64,000 bases of DNA from Microbispora amethystogenes (lineage in GTDB: Bacteria; Actinomycetota; Actinomycetes; Streptosporangiales; Streptosporangiaceae): NCBI RefSeq assembly GCF_016863015.1, contig NZ_BOOB01000030.1:62001-126000 (forward strand), given 5' to 3'. Positions 43,382 to 52,190 of this stretch are shown here, one piece after another (the stretch's first letter is position 1; each line of letters starts with the position of its first letter). The position numbers were made by a program, and so were the translations under genes. The notes beneath the pieces were generated by a model. It ran no database searches and had not been told where the DNA came from. It was given only the letters and a program-made list of their open reading frames with translations.

Positions 43382-44521
43382 ATGGCACCATCCCCTGAAC
43401 AGGTCACGGCCGCCCTCGCCACGGTGAACGACCCGGAGATCCGCCGGCCGATCACCGAGCTCGGCATGGTCAAGAGCGTGGACATCTCCCTCGACGGGGT
43501 GGTGCGCGTCGGCGTGTACCTGACCGTCGCCGGCTGTCCGCTGAAGGACACCATCACCCGCGACATCACCGGCGCCGTGTCCCGGCTCGACGGCGTGTCG
43601 CGCGTCCACGTCGACATGGACGTGATGAGCGCCGAGCAGCGCAAGGAGCTGCAGACGAAGCTGCGCGGCGACCGCGGGCCGGAGAAGGAGATCCCCTTCT
43701 CCAAGCCCGGCTCGCTGACCCGCGTCTTCGCCGTCGCCAGCGGCAAGGGCGGCGTCGGCAAGTCGTCGGTCACGGTGAACCTCGCCGCCGCCATGGCCTC
43801 CCAGGGCCTGAAGGTCGGCGTCGTCGACGCCGACATCTACGGCCACTCGGTGCCGCGCATGCTCGGGGTGAGCGAGCGGCCCACCAAGGTCGAAGACATG
43901 ATCATGCCGCCGGTGGCGCACGACATCAAGGTCATCTCGGTCGGCATGTTCAAGCCCGAGGGAAACACCCCGGTGGTCTGGCGCGGGCCGATGCTCGACC
44001 GCGCGCTGTACCAGTTCCTGACCGACGTCTTCTGGGGCGACCTCGACGTCCTGCTACTGGACCTGCCGCCGGGCACCGGCGACATCGCGATCTCGGTCGC
44101 CCAGCGCCTGCCCACGGCGGAGATCCTGGTCGTGACGACCCCCCAGCAGGCCGCCGCCGAGGTGGCCGAGCGCGCCGGGTCCATCGCCGCCCAGACCCAC
44201 CAGCAGATCGCGGGGGTCATCGAGAACATGGCGTGGCTGCCCTGCCCGCACTGCGACGAGCGCATCTCCGTGTTCGGCGAGGGCGGCGGCCAGTCCGTGG
44301 CCGACGCGCTGACCCGCACGCTGGGCTCGCGGGTGCCGCTGCTCGGTCAGGTGCCGATCGACATGCGGCTGCGGGAGGGCGGCGACGAGGGCAAGCCGCT
44401 CGTGCTGACCGACCCGGAGGCCCCCGCGGCGGCCGAGCTGCGCAGGATCGCGGCCGGGCTCGGCCGCAAGCCGACCGGGCTCAAGGGGCTGAAGCTCGAC
44501 ATCTCCCCGGTCAAGCACTGA
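43382..44521 (+). CDS. mrp: Mrp/ApbC-type iron-sulfur cluster carrier P-loop ATPase
   Basis: 379 residues. N-terminal DUF59/MIP18 domain (TAALATVNDPEIRRPITELG), then a deviant Walker A GKGGVGKSS at about residues 121-129, VGVVDADIYGHSVPRMLG, VLLLDLPPGTGDIAISVAQR, and the cluster-binding CPHC near residue 288. It carries Fe-S clusters to client apoproteins. It starts 17 bases after the DUF1003 gene and ends 32 bases from the convergent tatB. Confidence 0.95.
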   Translation: MAPSPEQVTAALATVNDPEIRRPITELGMVKSVDISLDGVVRVGVYLTVAGCPLKDTITRDITGAVSRLDGVSRVHVDMDVMSAEQRKELQTKLRGDRGPEKEIPFSKPGSLTRVFAVASGKGGVGKSSVTVNLAAAMASQGLKVGVVDADIYGHSVPRMLGVSERPTKVEDMIMPPVAHDIKVISVGMFKPEGNTPVVWRGPMLDRALYQFLTDVFWGDLDVLLLDLPPGTGDIAISVAQRLPTAEILVVTTPQQAAAEVAERAGSIAAQTHQQIAGVIENMAWLPCPHCDERISVFGEGGGQSVADALTRTLGSRVPLLGQVPIDMRLREGGDEGKPLVLTDPEAPAAAELRRIAAGLGRKPTGLKGLKLDISPVKH

Positions 44522-44553
44522 CCGGGGGCTTCTCGTAAGCGCTCAGCAGGCGC

Positions 44554-44910
44554 TCAGGTCGCCTCGTTGTCGTACGGCGGAATCTCCCCCACGCCCAGCT
44601 CGGGCACCTCGGGCGTCGGGGAGTCCGACGGCCCGTGGTCCGTGTGCCCCGGGTCGTTCCAGTCCTTCTCGAGGTCGTCGAGCAGGTGCTTGCGCACGAA
44701 GTTCTTGGGGTTGAGGTCGGCCGGGTCGAAGTTGGCGAACTCCGGCCCCATGTTGGCCTGCAGGTCCGACTTGGCGTTGTTGGCCATCTGACGGAGCTGC
44801 CGCAGCGTGCGGCCCGCCTGCTGGGCGGCCTGGGGCAGCTTGTCGGGACCGAAGACGAGCAAGGCGATCACCACGAGCGCCAGGGCCTCCGCCCAGCCGA
44901 GTCCGAACAT
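44554..44910 (-). CDS. tatB: Sec-independent (Tat) translocase subunit TatB
   Basis: 118 residues: one N-terminal membrane helix (WAEALALVVIALLVFGPDKL), the hinge GPDKLPQAAQQAG and an amphipathic helix, then a polar tail with LNPKNFVRKHLLDDLEKD. This is the actinobacterial TatB type that works with TatA and TatC in export of folded proteins. The inner ATG at 44910 is used; the frame begins six codons earlier. It follows htrA, as expected in actinobacteria. Confidence 0.9.
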   Translation of the reverse strand: MFGLGWAEALALVVIALLVFGPDKLPQAAQQAGRTLRQLRQMANNAKSDLQANMGPEFANFDPADLNPKNFVRKHLLDDLEKDWNDPGHTDHGPSDSPTPEVPELGVGEIPPYDNEAT

Positions 44911-45008
44911 GGCGATCTCCTCCAGCAAGTACGACTGGATTCAGACTAATGCCCACGCCCGCGCGCTGGGGACGGGGGCTCGATGGGATCAGGACGGGCC
45001 GGTGGGGA

Positions 45009-46322
45009 TCAGGACGGGGCGGCGCTGGGGGCGGGGGCCGCGCCCACGGTGACCGTGGCGGTCCGCACCTCGCCGTCGTGCCGGAACCGCAGGCGCACCT
45101 GGTCGCCGGGCGCCTTGCTGCGGATGGTGACGACCAGCTCGCGGCTGTCGCCCACGGGGCGGCCGTCGACCTCCAGGATGACGTCACCGGCCCGCAGGCC
45201 CGCCTTCGCGGCCGGGCCGCCCGGGGTGACCGGCACGGCTCCGCCCTCGGTCTCCGTGGCGATCCGCACCCCCTCGCCCTGATAGTTCTGGTCGATGGTG
45301 ATGCCGATCCGGGAGGTGCGGGCGGCCCCGGTGGTGATCAGTTCCTGGGCGATCCGGCGCACCTGGTTGACCGGGATCGCGAAGCCGAGGCCGATGCTGC
45401 CGGACTGCTGGCCGAGCAGCGAGCCGCCGCCGACCGTGGCGATCGCAGAGTTCACGCCGATCACCTCTCCCGCCGTGTTCACCAGCGGGCCGCCGGAGTT
45501 GCCCGGGTTGATCGCGGCGTCGGTCTGGATCGCGTTGATGAGCGCGTAGTCGGACCCGGTGCTGCCGCCGGCCTCGACGGGACGGTTGAGCGAGCTGATG
45601 ATCCCGGTGGTGACGGTGCCGGTCAGGCCGAGGGGTGAGCCGACGGCGATGACCGGGTCGCCGACGACCGCCCCGTCGGAGTTCCCGAGAGGAAGCTCCG
45701 GCGCCCTGACGGCCCCCTCGGGCTTGACCACCGCGATGTCGGAGTTCGGGTCGCGGCCCACGACCCGCGCCGCGGCGGAGGTGCCGTCGTTGTAACGCAC
45801 ACGGATGTTCCCCACCTGGCCCGAGACGGCCACGACGTGGTTGTTGGTGACGACGTAGCCGCCCTTGATGACGAAGCCCGACCCGGTGCCGGCCTCGCTG
45901 TTGCCCTTCACCTCCAGCGAGACCACGCTGGGCAGGACCTTGGCGGCCACTCCCGCGACCGACCCGGGCGGCCGTGCCGTGGGGAGGGACGACGGCGCGG
46001 TCAGCGTGTAGCCGGGGTCGACGCCGGAGGCGGGGCGGGTCAGCAGGAACGTCCCCCAGCTCGCCACCCCGCCCGCCACGAGCGCGATCACCACGGCCAG
46101 GGCCGTGAACAGCGCGATGTTGGGCCCGCGGGGCTCCGGCGCCTCCTCCGTGAAGGCCGCCTCCGGGAAGGCCGTCTCCGAGAAGTACGACTGCGGGAAC
46201 CCCGGCTGGGGCGCCCACCGGGTGCCCCAGGAGTCGTGGGAGGGCTCCTGCGGCGCCTCATGACCGGCGGGCAGGAACTCCGGCCGGTCCGACGCGCCGT
46301 GGGAACGCGTGTTGTCGGTCAT
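45009..46322 (-). CDS. htrA: HtrA/DegQ-like membrane-anchored trypsin-type protease with PDZ domain
   Basis: 437 residues: a disordered cytoplasmic N-terminus, one membrane helix (ALFTALAVVIALVAGGVASW), trypsin-like protease and a C-terminal PDZ (GPAAKAGLRAGDVILEVDGR). The catalytic triad is visible: His in VVTNNHVVAV near residue 161, Asp in PNSDIAVVKP near 197 and Ser in NPGNSGGPLV near 275. It degrades or refolds damaged exported proteins and belongs to the sigE stress circuit next to it. The start is the ATG at 46322. Confidence 0.93.
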   Translation of the reverse strand: MTDNTRSHGASDRPEFLPAGHEAPQEPSHDSWGTRWAPQPGFPQSYFSETAFPEAAFTEEAPEPRGPNIALFTALAVVIALVAGGVASWGTFLLTRPASGVDPGYTLTAPSSLPTARPPGSVAGVAAKVLPSVVSLEVKGNSEAGTGSGFVIKGGYVVTNNHVVAVSGQVGNIRVRYNDGTSAAARVVGRDPNSDIAVVKPEGAVRAPELPLGNSDGAVVGDPVIAVGSPLGLTGTVTTGIISSLNRPVEAGGSTGSDYALINAIQTDAAINPGNSGGPLVNTAGEVIGVNSAIATVGGGSLLGQQSGSIGLGFAIPVNQVRRIAQELITTGAARTSRIGITIDQNYQGEGVRIATETEGGAVPVTPGGPAAKAGLRAGDVILEVDGRPVGDSRELVVTIRSKAPGDQVRLRFRHDGEVRTATVTVGAAPAPSAAPS

Positions 46323-46402
46323 CGCGACAGTCACTCCTCGCACACGACGCGCCAGTCACACCCGAACGGGTGCGGTGTCCGATCGTATGCCGTCTTCCCC
46401 GA

Positions 46403-46960
46403 TCAGCGCGAAAGACCCCTGGTAACGCTCTGTGACGGAGTGGGCGAGACGCTCACCACCGGCGCCTTGTTCGGGGCGGGATGAACGAACATCTGCCCGG
46501 GGGTCTGGCTGCTGGGAGTGGCGCTCGATCCTCCGGCCATGAGCATGGTGCCGAGGGCGACGGCGGCGGAGGCCATTCCCACGGCCACGTATCCCGCGCG
46601 TCTGGCCCTGCCGGGCCGTCCTGGCCCCGACCGTCCGTCGTCCCGGCGCCGGGGCCGGTTGTCCATCGGCCCGGCCGCGTGCATGGCGGGAAGCCGGCCG
46701 AAGGCCGGGTGGTCGGGAAAGGGCCGCATCCGCGGCGGCAACGGCCCTCCCGGCTCCGCCATCCGCAGGAGCGACATCGTGAGGTCCGCCGGCATGGCGG
46801 GCGGATCCATGGACCGCAGGCGGGTCTTCAGCGCCCGCAGCGCGTCGACCTCAGCGCGGCAGTCCGCGCAGAAGGTCAGGTGCGCCAGCGCGCGTTCCCG
46901 CTCGTTATGACTGAGTTCGCCGTCGATGAGCGCGGAGACGCGCTCGCCAAGATGACTCAC
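46403..46960 (-). CDS. Membrane-anchored zinc anti-sigma factor (RseA-like)
   Basis: 185 residues from a GTG at 46960, with GGGAGGG a few bases upstream. The N-terminal domain is an anti-sigma zinc finger (ZAS): [20 protein letters not shown] followed by [15 protein letters not shown] (HxxxCxxC). A Pro/Arg-rich linker and one membrane helix ([20 protein letters not shown]) follow, then a short extracytoplasmic tail. It should hold SigE inactive until envelope stress. In this sequence its frame is continuous with sigE, see that entry. htrA follows 80 bases later. Confidence 0.88.
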   Translation of the reverse strand: MSHLGERVSALIDGELSHNERERALAHLTFCADCRAEVDALRALKTRLRSMDPPAMPADLTMSLLRMAEPGGPLPPRMRPFPDHPAFGRLPAMHAAGPMDNRPRRRDDGRSGPGRPGRARRAGYVAVGMASAAVALGTMLMAGGSSATPSSQTPGQMFVHPAPNKAPVVSVSPTPSQSVTRGLSR

Positions 46961-47596
46961 AGTCCCTCCCTGCTGAATGAAGGGGGGGGTTTGGTCGCCG
47001 TTCCGGTTCGCCGAGGGCGCCCGGTGGTCGAGCGCCTCCCGCAGTTGCGCGCGGCCGCGGTGGATGCGGCTGCGCACGGTGCCGAGTTTCACGTCGAGCG
47101 TCCTCGCGATCTCCTCGTAGGACAGGCCCTCGATGTCGCACAGCACCACGGCCGCCCGGAACTCCGGTGCCAGGGCGTCGAGCGCGGCCTGGATGTCGGG
47201 CTCCATGTGCGCGTCGTCGTACGCCTGCGCGGGGGACGGCTCACGGCCGTGCAACCGCTCGGCGGCGTCGTCCGCCAGCCCTTCGAAACGGATGCGCTGC
47301 CTGCGCCGCGCCATGTCGAGGAAGAGGTTCGTGGTGATCCGGTGGAGCCACCCCTCGAACGTGCCGGGGGTGTAGCTCGACAGCGACCGGAACACCCGGA
47401 CGAAGACCTCCTGCGTGAGGTCCTCGGCGTCGTGGACGTTGCCCGTCAGCCGATAGGCCAGCCGGTAGACGCGTGCGGAATGCGTTCTGACGACCTCCTC
47501 CCATGTGGGAGGCGTCCAGTCGGACACCGAAGTCTCCGCCTGGTGGTCGTGCTCGTCCACCGGCATTCCTCTCTGCAGGATCGTCGCTACAGCCAT
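46961..47596 (-). CDS. sigE: ECF sigma factor SigE, reading frame continuous with the anti-sigma gene
   Basis: About 212 codons. Region 2: [60 protein letters not shown]. Region 4: [40 protein letters not shown]. It directs RNA polymerase to envelope-stress promoters. No stop codon separates it from the anti-sigma gene: a run of eight C (coding strand; G at 46982-46989) keeps both in one frame. With seven C the sigma gene would end at a TGA overlapping the anti-sigma GTG (GTGA), the usual coupled layout. The start may be ATG 47596 or 47566. Confidence 0.9.
46982..46989. repeat. Homopolymer of eight G at the sigma/anti-sigma junction
   Basis: Eight G on the top strand (eight C in the coding strand). 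Its length decides whether SigE and the anti-sigma factor are separate or one polypeptide. Confidence 0.95.
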
Positions 47597-47641
47597 AGTG
47601 CCTGGTTTCGCCCCTTCCTGCGCACCGTGGGCCGAGCGGTC

Positions 47642-47660
47642 TTGAACAAAGACCGTTCAA
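47642..47660. promoter_or_regulatory. Inverted repeat between sigE and the methyltransferase
   Basis: TTGAAC-N7-GTTCAA in the 155-base gap between the divergent genes. The position fits an operator or part of the sigE promoter (the leftward strand reads TTTGAACGG). Confidence 0.45.
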
Positions 47661-47751
47661 AGCGTGCAACGTCCCCGTTGTGGCGTGAGTTCCCGTTCCG
47701 GGCCGACTCCCCTAGGCTGCGTGCAAGATGAAGCAGGGGAGGGAGAGGCCG

Positions 47752-48381
47752 ATGGCGACACCGGCCAGCCTGGAGTACGCGGAGGAGTTCGTCCCGGAGG
47801 ACGACATCCTGCGGACCGCGCGCCGGCGTGGCATCGAGGTCGGAGCGCACCCGATCCTGCCCGGGTGCGGAGCGGCGCTCTGCTTCCTCGCCACGGTGGT
47901 GAACGCCCGCTCGGTGGTGGAGGTCGGCACCGGCTGCGGGGTCTCCGGCCTGTGGCTGCTGCGCGGGATGCGCCCGGACGGCACGCTCACGAGCGTCGAC
48001 GTGGAGCCGGAGCACCAGCGCATGGCCCGCCAGACGTTCGCCGAGGCGGGCTTCTCCGGCAGCCGGATCCGGCTGATCGGCGGCCGCGCGCTCGACGTGC
48101 TCCCCCGCCTCGCCGACGGCGGCTACGACATGGTCTTCTGCGACGCGTCCAAGCAGGAGTACATCGACTACCTCACCGAGTCGGTACGGCTGCTGCGCCG
48201 GGGCGGCGTCGTGGTGTTCGGCGACGCCTTCTGCGGCGACCAGGTGGCCGACCCCACCCAGCGGGACCCCGACACGGTCGCGATCCGCGAGCTGGGCAAG
48301 CTCGTACGGAACGACGAGCGGCTGCGCCCGCTGATGCTGCCGCTCGGCTCCGGCCTGCTGGCCGCCGTCAAGCTCGCCTGA
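47752..48381 (+). CDS. SAM-dependent O-methyltransferase
   Basis: 209 residues of the class I O-methyltransferase type: SVVEVGTGCGVSGLWLLRGM binds SAM, GTLTSVDVEPEHQRMARQTF, DMVFCDASKQEYIDYLTESV and LLRRGGVVVFGDAF. The second ATG (47752) is chosen since GGGGAGGGAGAGG stands before it; the frame begins at 47728. It is divergent from sigE, as Rv1220c is in mycobacteria (from memory). Acceptor unknown. Confidence 0.88.
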   Translation: MATPASLEYAEEFVPEDDILRTARRRGIEVGAHPILPGCGAALCFLATVVNARSVVEVGTGCGVSGLWLLRGMRPDGTLTSVDVEPEHQRMARQTFAEAGFSGSRIRLIGGRALDVLPRLADGGYDMVFCDASKQEYIDYLTESVRLLRRGGVVVFGDAFCGDQVADPTQRDPDTVAIRELGKLVRNDERLRPLMLPLGSGLLAAVKLA

Positions 48382-48388
48382 GCGGGCG

Positions 48389-49882
48389 TCAGGCGGCCAG
48401 GTAACGCAGGAGCAGGCGGACGCCGAATCCGGTGCCGCCCCTGGTGATCTCGCCCTCGTCGGAGCCCGCCCGCGCGGGACCCGCGATGTCCAGATGCGCC
48501 CAGGGCCGCCCACCCGCGAACTCGCGCAGGAACAGCGCCGCCAGGATCGACCCCGCCGACCCCGACATCGCCCGGTCGACGTTCGCCAGGTCGGCCACCT
48601 CGGAGTCGAGCATCGCGCGGTAGTCGTCGACCAGCGGCATCCGCCACAGGCGCTCCCCGCTGGCCTCCCCCGCACCGGCCAGGCCCGCGGCCAGCGCCTC
48701 GTCGGTCGAGTAGAGGGCCGCGATCGTCGGGCCGAGGGCGATCTTGGCCGCGCCGGTCAGGGTGGCGACGTCGATCACGACGTCGGGGTCGAGCACGGCG
48801 TCCGCGTACGCCAGCGCGTCGGCCAGCACCAGGCGGCCCTCCGCGTCGGTGTTCAGCACCTCGACCGTCCGCCCGCCGTACTGCCTGATGACGTCGCCGG
48901 GGCGCTGCGCGGAGCCGGAGATGGAGTTCTCCGCGCAGGCCACGAGCCCGGTCACCCGCACCGGCACCTCGAAGTCCGCCAGCGCGCTCATCGCGGCGAT
49001 GACGGCGGCGCCGCCCGCCATATCGGTCTTCATCGTCTTCATGCCCTCGGTGGGCTTCAGGGACAGGCCCCCCGAGTCGAACGTGATGCCCTTCCCGGCG
49101 AGCACCACGTGGGCGCGCGGGTTCTCCGGCGTGTAGGAGAGCTGGACGAGGCGCGGCGGGTTCACCGACCCCTGGCCGACGGCCCGGATGCCGCCGAACT
49201 CGCCGAGCTCGGGCTCCGCCCACACGCGCACGTCCAGCCCGGCGCCGGCCGCCACCTCCTTCGCCTGGTCGGCGAGCCAGGCGGGGGTCTTCACGCTGGC
49301 GGGGGTGTTGACGAGGTCGCGGGCGAGCGCGGTGGCCCGCGCGACCGCCTCGCCCCGCCGCAGCTCCCGCTCGTCCCCGCCGAGGAAGACGATCTCCCGC
49401 ACCGGTTTGCCCGGGCGGCCGTCGCCGATGGAGAACGAGTACGACGCCAGCAGCGCCCCCTCCACCAGGGACGCCGTGGCCCCCTCGGCGTCTCCCTCGA
49501 AGCTTCCGCCGAAGCCTTCGCCGAAGTCCTCCCCGAAGTCCTCCTTGGTGGGGACCACGACCGACAGCGACTCCCGGCGCCTCGCCCGCCTCGCGACCGC
49601 CGCCCCGGCCCTGCGCAGCGCGCCGGGCGAACCGTCGCCGACGCCGTACAGCAGGACGCGCCGCAGCCCGCCCTCGCGCAGGGCGGTCGCCTCGACGACC
49701 TCTCCGGGCTCGCCCTTGGCCTCGTACTGCGCGAGCAGCGCGTCCACCGGCACCGGCAGCTCCGTCCCGGGCACGGCGGGCGGGGTCCGGCCGGGGCCGA
49801 AGGGCACGGCCACGATGTCCGCCTCCGGCGCGGGCCCGGCGGTGCGGGGGCCGGAGAGGACCGGCGTGGTCTCGATGGGCAC
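48389..49882 (-). CDS. pepA: Leucyl aminopeptidase (M17 family)
   Basis: About 497 residues. The M17 metal site is intact: VLAGKGITFDSGGLSLKPTE (Lys and Asp), KTDMAGGAAVIAAM and the signature NTDAEGRLVLADAL. The product removes N-terminal residues from peptides; a dimetal hexamer is usual. The N-terminal macro-like domain includes an unusual FGEDFGEGFGGSF insert. The GTG at 49882 follows GGAGGTGG; an ATG at 49945 gives a longer, Gly-rich start. Seven bases separate it from the convergent methyltransferase. Confidence 0.93.
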   Translation of the reverse strand: MPIETTPVLSGPRTAGPAPEADIVAVPFGPGRTPPAVPGTELPVPVDALLAQYEAKGEPGEVVEATALREGGLRRVLLYGVGDGSPGALRRAGAAVARRARRRESLSVVVPTKEDFGEDFGEGFGGSFEGDAEGATASLVEGALLASYSFSIGDGRPGKPVREIVFLGGDERELRRGEAVARATALARDLVNTPASVKTPAWLADQAKEVAAGAGLDVRVWAEPELGEFGGIRAVGQGSVNPPRLVQLSYTPENPRAHVVLAGKGITFDSGGLSLKPTEGMKTMKTDMAGGAAVIAAMSALADFEVPVRVTGLVACAENSISGSAQRPGDVIRQYGGRTVEVLNTDAEGRLVLADALAYADAVLDPDVVIDVATLTGAAKIALGPTIAALYSTDEALAAGLAGAGEASGERLWRMPLVDDYRAMLDSEVADLANVDRAMSGSAGSILAALFLREFAGGRPWAHLDIAGPARAGSDEGEITRGGTGFGVRLLLRYLAA

Positions 49883-49958
49883 GTCCACCTCCAACAGAGC
49901 GGCCCCGGCGCGGAGAGACCCGCCGCCAGGGCCGTAGATCAGCAAATCGGCCGGTAGA

Positions 49959-50126
49959 TCAGCCGACGACCTTCTTCAGCGCGTCGCCGAGGGCGCTGGC
50001 CTCGTCCGCCGAGAGCTCCACGACGAGTCGGCCGCCACCCTCCAGAGGGACCCGCATGACGATGCCCCGTCCTTCCTTGGTGACCTCCAGCGGACCGTCA
50101 CCGGTCCGCGGCTTCATCGCCGCCAT
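49959..50126 (-). CDS. DUF3117 family protein
   Basis: 55 residues, complete: MAAMKPRTGDGPLEVTKEGR, IVMRVPLEGGGRLVVELSAD and EASALGDALKKVVG. This tiny actinobacterial family is very strongly conserved (Rv1211 in M. tuberculosis, from memory) but has no known role to my knowledge. The strict conservation and basic/acidic faces suggest binding to another macromolecule. It is upstream of the aminopeptidase, with 76 bases between. Confidence 0.92.
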   Translation of the reverse strand: MAAMKPRTGDGPLEVTKEGRGIVMRVPLEGGGRLVVELSADEASALGDALKKVVG

Positions 50127-50307
50127 GCGTGTATCCCTTCCCGCCTTGTCGGCCGCCCCTGGGGGTAACCGGCGTATTCACGTTTCTGTGATGTTCTATT
50201 ATCCCGCCTCGGAGCTCAAAAAGGTAACGGCCCGGCTCCGGTAGGTGGATCAATGCACGCGTCGCACGCGTTGTCGGAGGGCGGGACGTGACCCCACACT
50301 GGGTGGC

Positions 50308-51078
50308 GTGAACGCCCGAGCCGCGCTTTTCGATCTCTATGGGGACCACCTCCGCACCCGTGGCGGCCGCGCCTCCGTGGCCGCGCTCGTACGGCTGCTC
50401 GCGCCGCTCGGCATCGCGGCGCCGGCCGTGCGCACCGCGATCTCCCGCATGGTCCGGCAGGGCTGGCTCGATCCCGTACGGCTCCCGCAGGGGCCGGGGT
50501 ACGCCGTCACGCCGAAGGCCGAGCGCAGGCTCGACGACGCCGCGGCCCGGGTGTACCGCGGGGCCGACACCCCCTGGGACGGGCGGTGGCACGTCCTGGT
50601 GCTCGAACCGGTCAGGGACCGCGCGCGGCGCGAGCGCCTGCGCTCCGACCTCGCCTTCCTCGGGTACGCGCCGCTGTCCGAGACGACCTGGATCGGGCCG
50701 CGGCCGTCGCCCGAGCTCGACGCGCTGCGGATCCCCGGCCACTGGTTCGACGCGGCCTACGAGGGCGACGCGCGGAACCTGCTCGCCCGCGCGTGGGACC
50801 TGGACGCCATCGGCAGGGCGTACGAGGAGTGGCTCGCCAGCGCGGCCGGCCTGGTCGGCTCCCTGCCGGAGGGCGCCCCGGACGACCAGGTCTTCGCGGT
50901 CCGCAGCGAACTGGTGCACGGCTGGCGCAACTTCCTGTTCCGCGACCCCGGCCTGCCCGCCGACCTGCTGCCGCCGGGCTGGCCGGGTGAGAAGGCCCGC
51001 GCGTTCTTCGACCATGAGGCCGCCCGGCTGCTGCCCGCCGCCGCCGCGTTCGTGGACCGCAACCTGGCCGCGAGCTGA
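50308..51078 (+). CDS. PaaX-family transcriptional regulator
   Basis: 256 residues from a GTG: VNARAALFDLYGDHLRTRGG, VAALVRLLAPLGIAAPAVRT and AISRMVRQGWLDPVRLPQGP form the winged helix, with the PaaX central domain after it (WHVLVLEPVRDRARRERLRS; LAFLGYAPLSETTWIGPRPS) and the C-terminal VRSELVHGWRNFLFRDPGLP. PaaX of E. coli represses phenylacetate degradation, with phenylacetyl-CoA as inducer; no paa genes are here, so the target differs or lies elsewhere. Confidence 0.9.
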   Translation: MNARAALFDLYGDHLRTRGGRASVAALVRLLAPLGIAAPAVRTAISRMVRQGWLDPVRLPQGPGYAVTPKAERRLDDAAARVYRGADTPWDGRWHVLVLEPVRDRARRERLRSDLAFLGYAPLSETTWIGPRPSPELDALRIPGHWFDAAYEGDARNLLARAWDLDAIGRAYEEWLASAAGLVGSLPEGAPDDQVFAVRSELVHGWRNFLFRDPGLPADLLPPGWPGEKARAFFDHEAARLLPAAAAFVDRNLAAS

Positions 51079-51090
51079 GACCCGCGGCGG

Positions 51091-51666
51091 TCAGGCGCCG
51101 CGGAGGGTGGTGACGGCCTCGCGGACGTGGCAGTCGGCGACGTGGTCGTTGACCAGCCCGATGGCCTGCATCAGGGCGTACGCCGTGGTGGGCCCGACGA
51201 AGCGGAACCCGTTCTTCTTCAGCTCCTTGGCCAGTGCGACGGAGCCGGGGGTGCGGGCGGGGACGTCGGCGAGCGTGGCCGGGGCGACGCGCCCGGGCTC
51301 CTCGGCGTACCTCCACACGAGCTCCGACAGCCCGCCCGGCATCTCGGCGGCGGCCCGGGCGTTGGCGACCGCGGCCTCGATCTTGGCGCGGTTGCGCACG
51401 ATGCCGGTGTCGGCGAGCAGACGCTCCACGTCCTCCTCGTCGAACGCCGCCACGGCGGGGATCGAGAACCCGGCGAACGCCTTGCGGAAGTTCTCCCGCT
51501 TGCGCAGGATCGTCAGCCACGACAGGCCGGACTGGAACGCCTCCAGGGTGACCCGCTCGAAGACGAGGTCGTCGCCGCGGACCGGCCGGCCCCACTCCTC
51601 GTCGTGGTAGGCGACGTAGTCCGGCGTCGAACCCGCCCAGCCGCACCGGATCACCGCGGTCACCAT
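51091..51666 (-). CDS. tag: DNA-3-methyladenine glycosylase I
   Basis: 191 residues, the full Tag family: RCGWAGSTPDYVAYHDEEWG with the zinc Cys and His, FERVTLEAFQSGLSWLTILR, GIVRNRAKIEAAVANARA, FRFVGPTTAYALMQAIGLVN and DHVADCH with the remaining zinc ligands. It removes 3-methyladenine from alkylated DNA. It ends 12 bases from the convergent PaaX-like gene and follows the DivIVA-like gene by 15 bases. Confidence 0.95.
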   Translation of the reverse strand: MVTAVIRCGWAGSTPDYVAYHDEEWGRPVRGDDLVFERVTLEAFQSGLSWLTILRKRENFRKAFAGFSIPAVAAFDEEDVERLLADTGIVRNRAKIEAAVANARAAAEMPGGLSELVWRYAEEPGRVAPATLADVPARTPGSVALAKELKKNGFRFVGPTTAYALMQAIGLVNDHVADCHVREAVTTLRGA

Positions 51667-51681
51667 GGGATCACCGCCGGG

Positions 51682-52155
51682 TCACCATGTCTCTTCGGCG
51701 TCGGAACGGTCGCCGTCCCCGCTCTCTCTGGCCCCGCTGTCTTTGACCGCCGCCACGGACACCTCGGGTTGGTCTCCGGTCTTGTCCTCTGCCTTCTCGC
51801 CGACCGCTTCGTGGGCCGGCCCAGTGCCCTCTTCGGGGGCCGCGTCGCGCGCCCGCGGCTGTCCGTACGCCAGTTCGGCCACCCGCTGCTCCAGCACGGC
51901 GATGCGGGTGTCCCGCTCCGCGAGCGCGATCGACACCCGGTTCAGGGTCTCGTCCACGGCATGGGTGCCGTAGCCCACGAGACTGATGGGAAGCCGGAGC
52001 GTCATCAGGTCGGTGGGGGTTAACTCTCCGGCGGCGGGCAGGCCGAGCGGCGGCGCGTCGGAAGAGAACTCCGCCATCTCGCCTCCATGGCCCAACGAGA
52101 CCATCACCACACACGCGATCACGGCGAGCCCGGCGATGACGAGTACGACCAGCAC
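51682..52155 (-). CDS. DivIVA-motif membrane protein
   Basis: 157 residues. An N-terminal membrane helix (VLVVLVIAGLAVIACVVMVS), then a DivIVA-like motif: GELTPTDLMTLRLPISLVGY, GTHAVDETLNRVSIALAERD and TRIAVLEQRVAELAYGQ, predicted coiled coil. The last 60 residues are acidic and disordered. DivIVA-like proteins sense curved membrane and recruit wall-growth factors; this small anchored version sits next to tag as Rv1209 does (from memory). The GTG at 52155 leaves only 35 bases to the divergent gene. Confidence 0.82.
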   Translation of the reverse strand: MLVVLVIAGLAVIACVVMVSLGHGGEMAEFSSDAPPLGLPAAGELTPTDLMTLRLPISLVGYGTHAVDETLNRVSIALAERDTRIAVLEQRVAELAYGQPRARDAAPEEGTGPAHEAVGEKAEDKTGDQPEVSVAAVKDSGARESGDGDRSDAEETW

Positions 52156-52190
52156 ATACGAATCGTGCCACAACTCGTGCGCGTGCGAGC

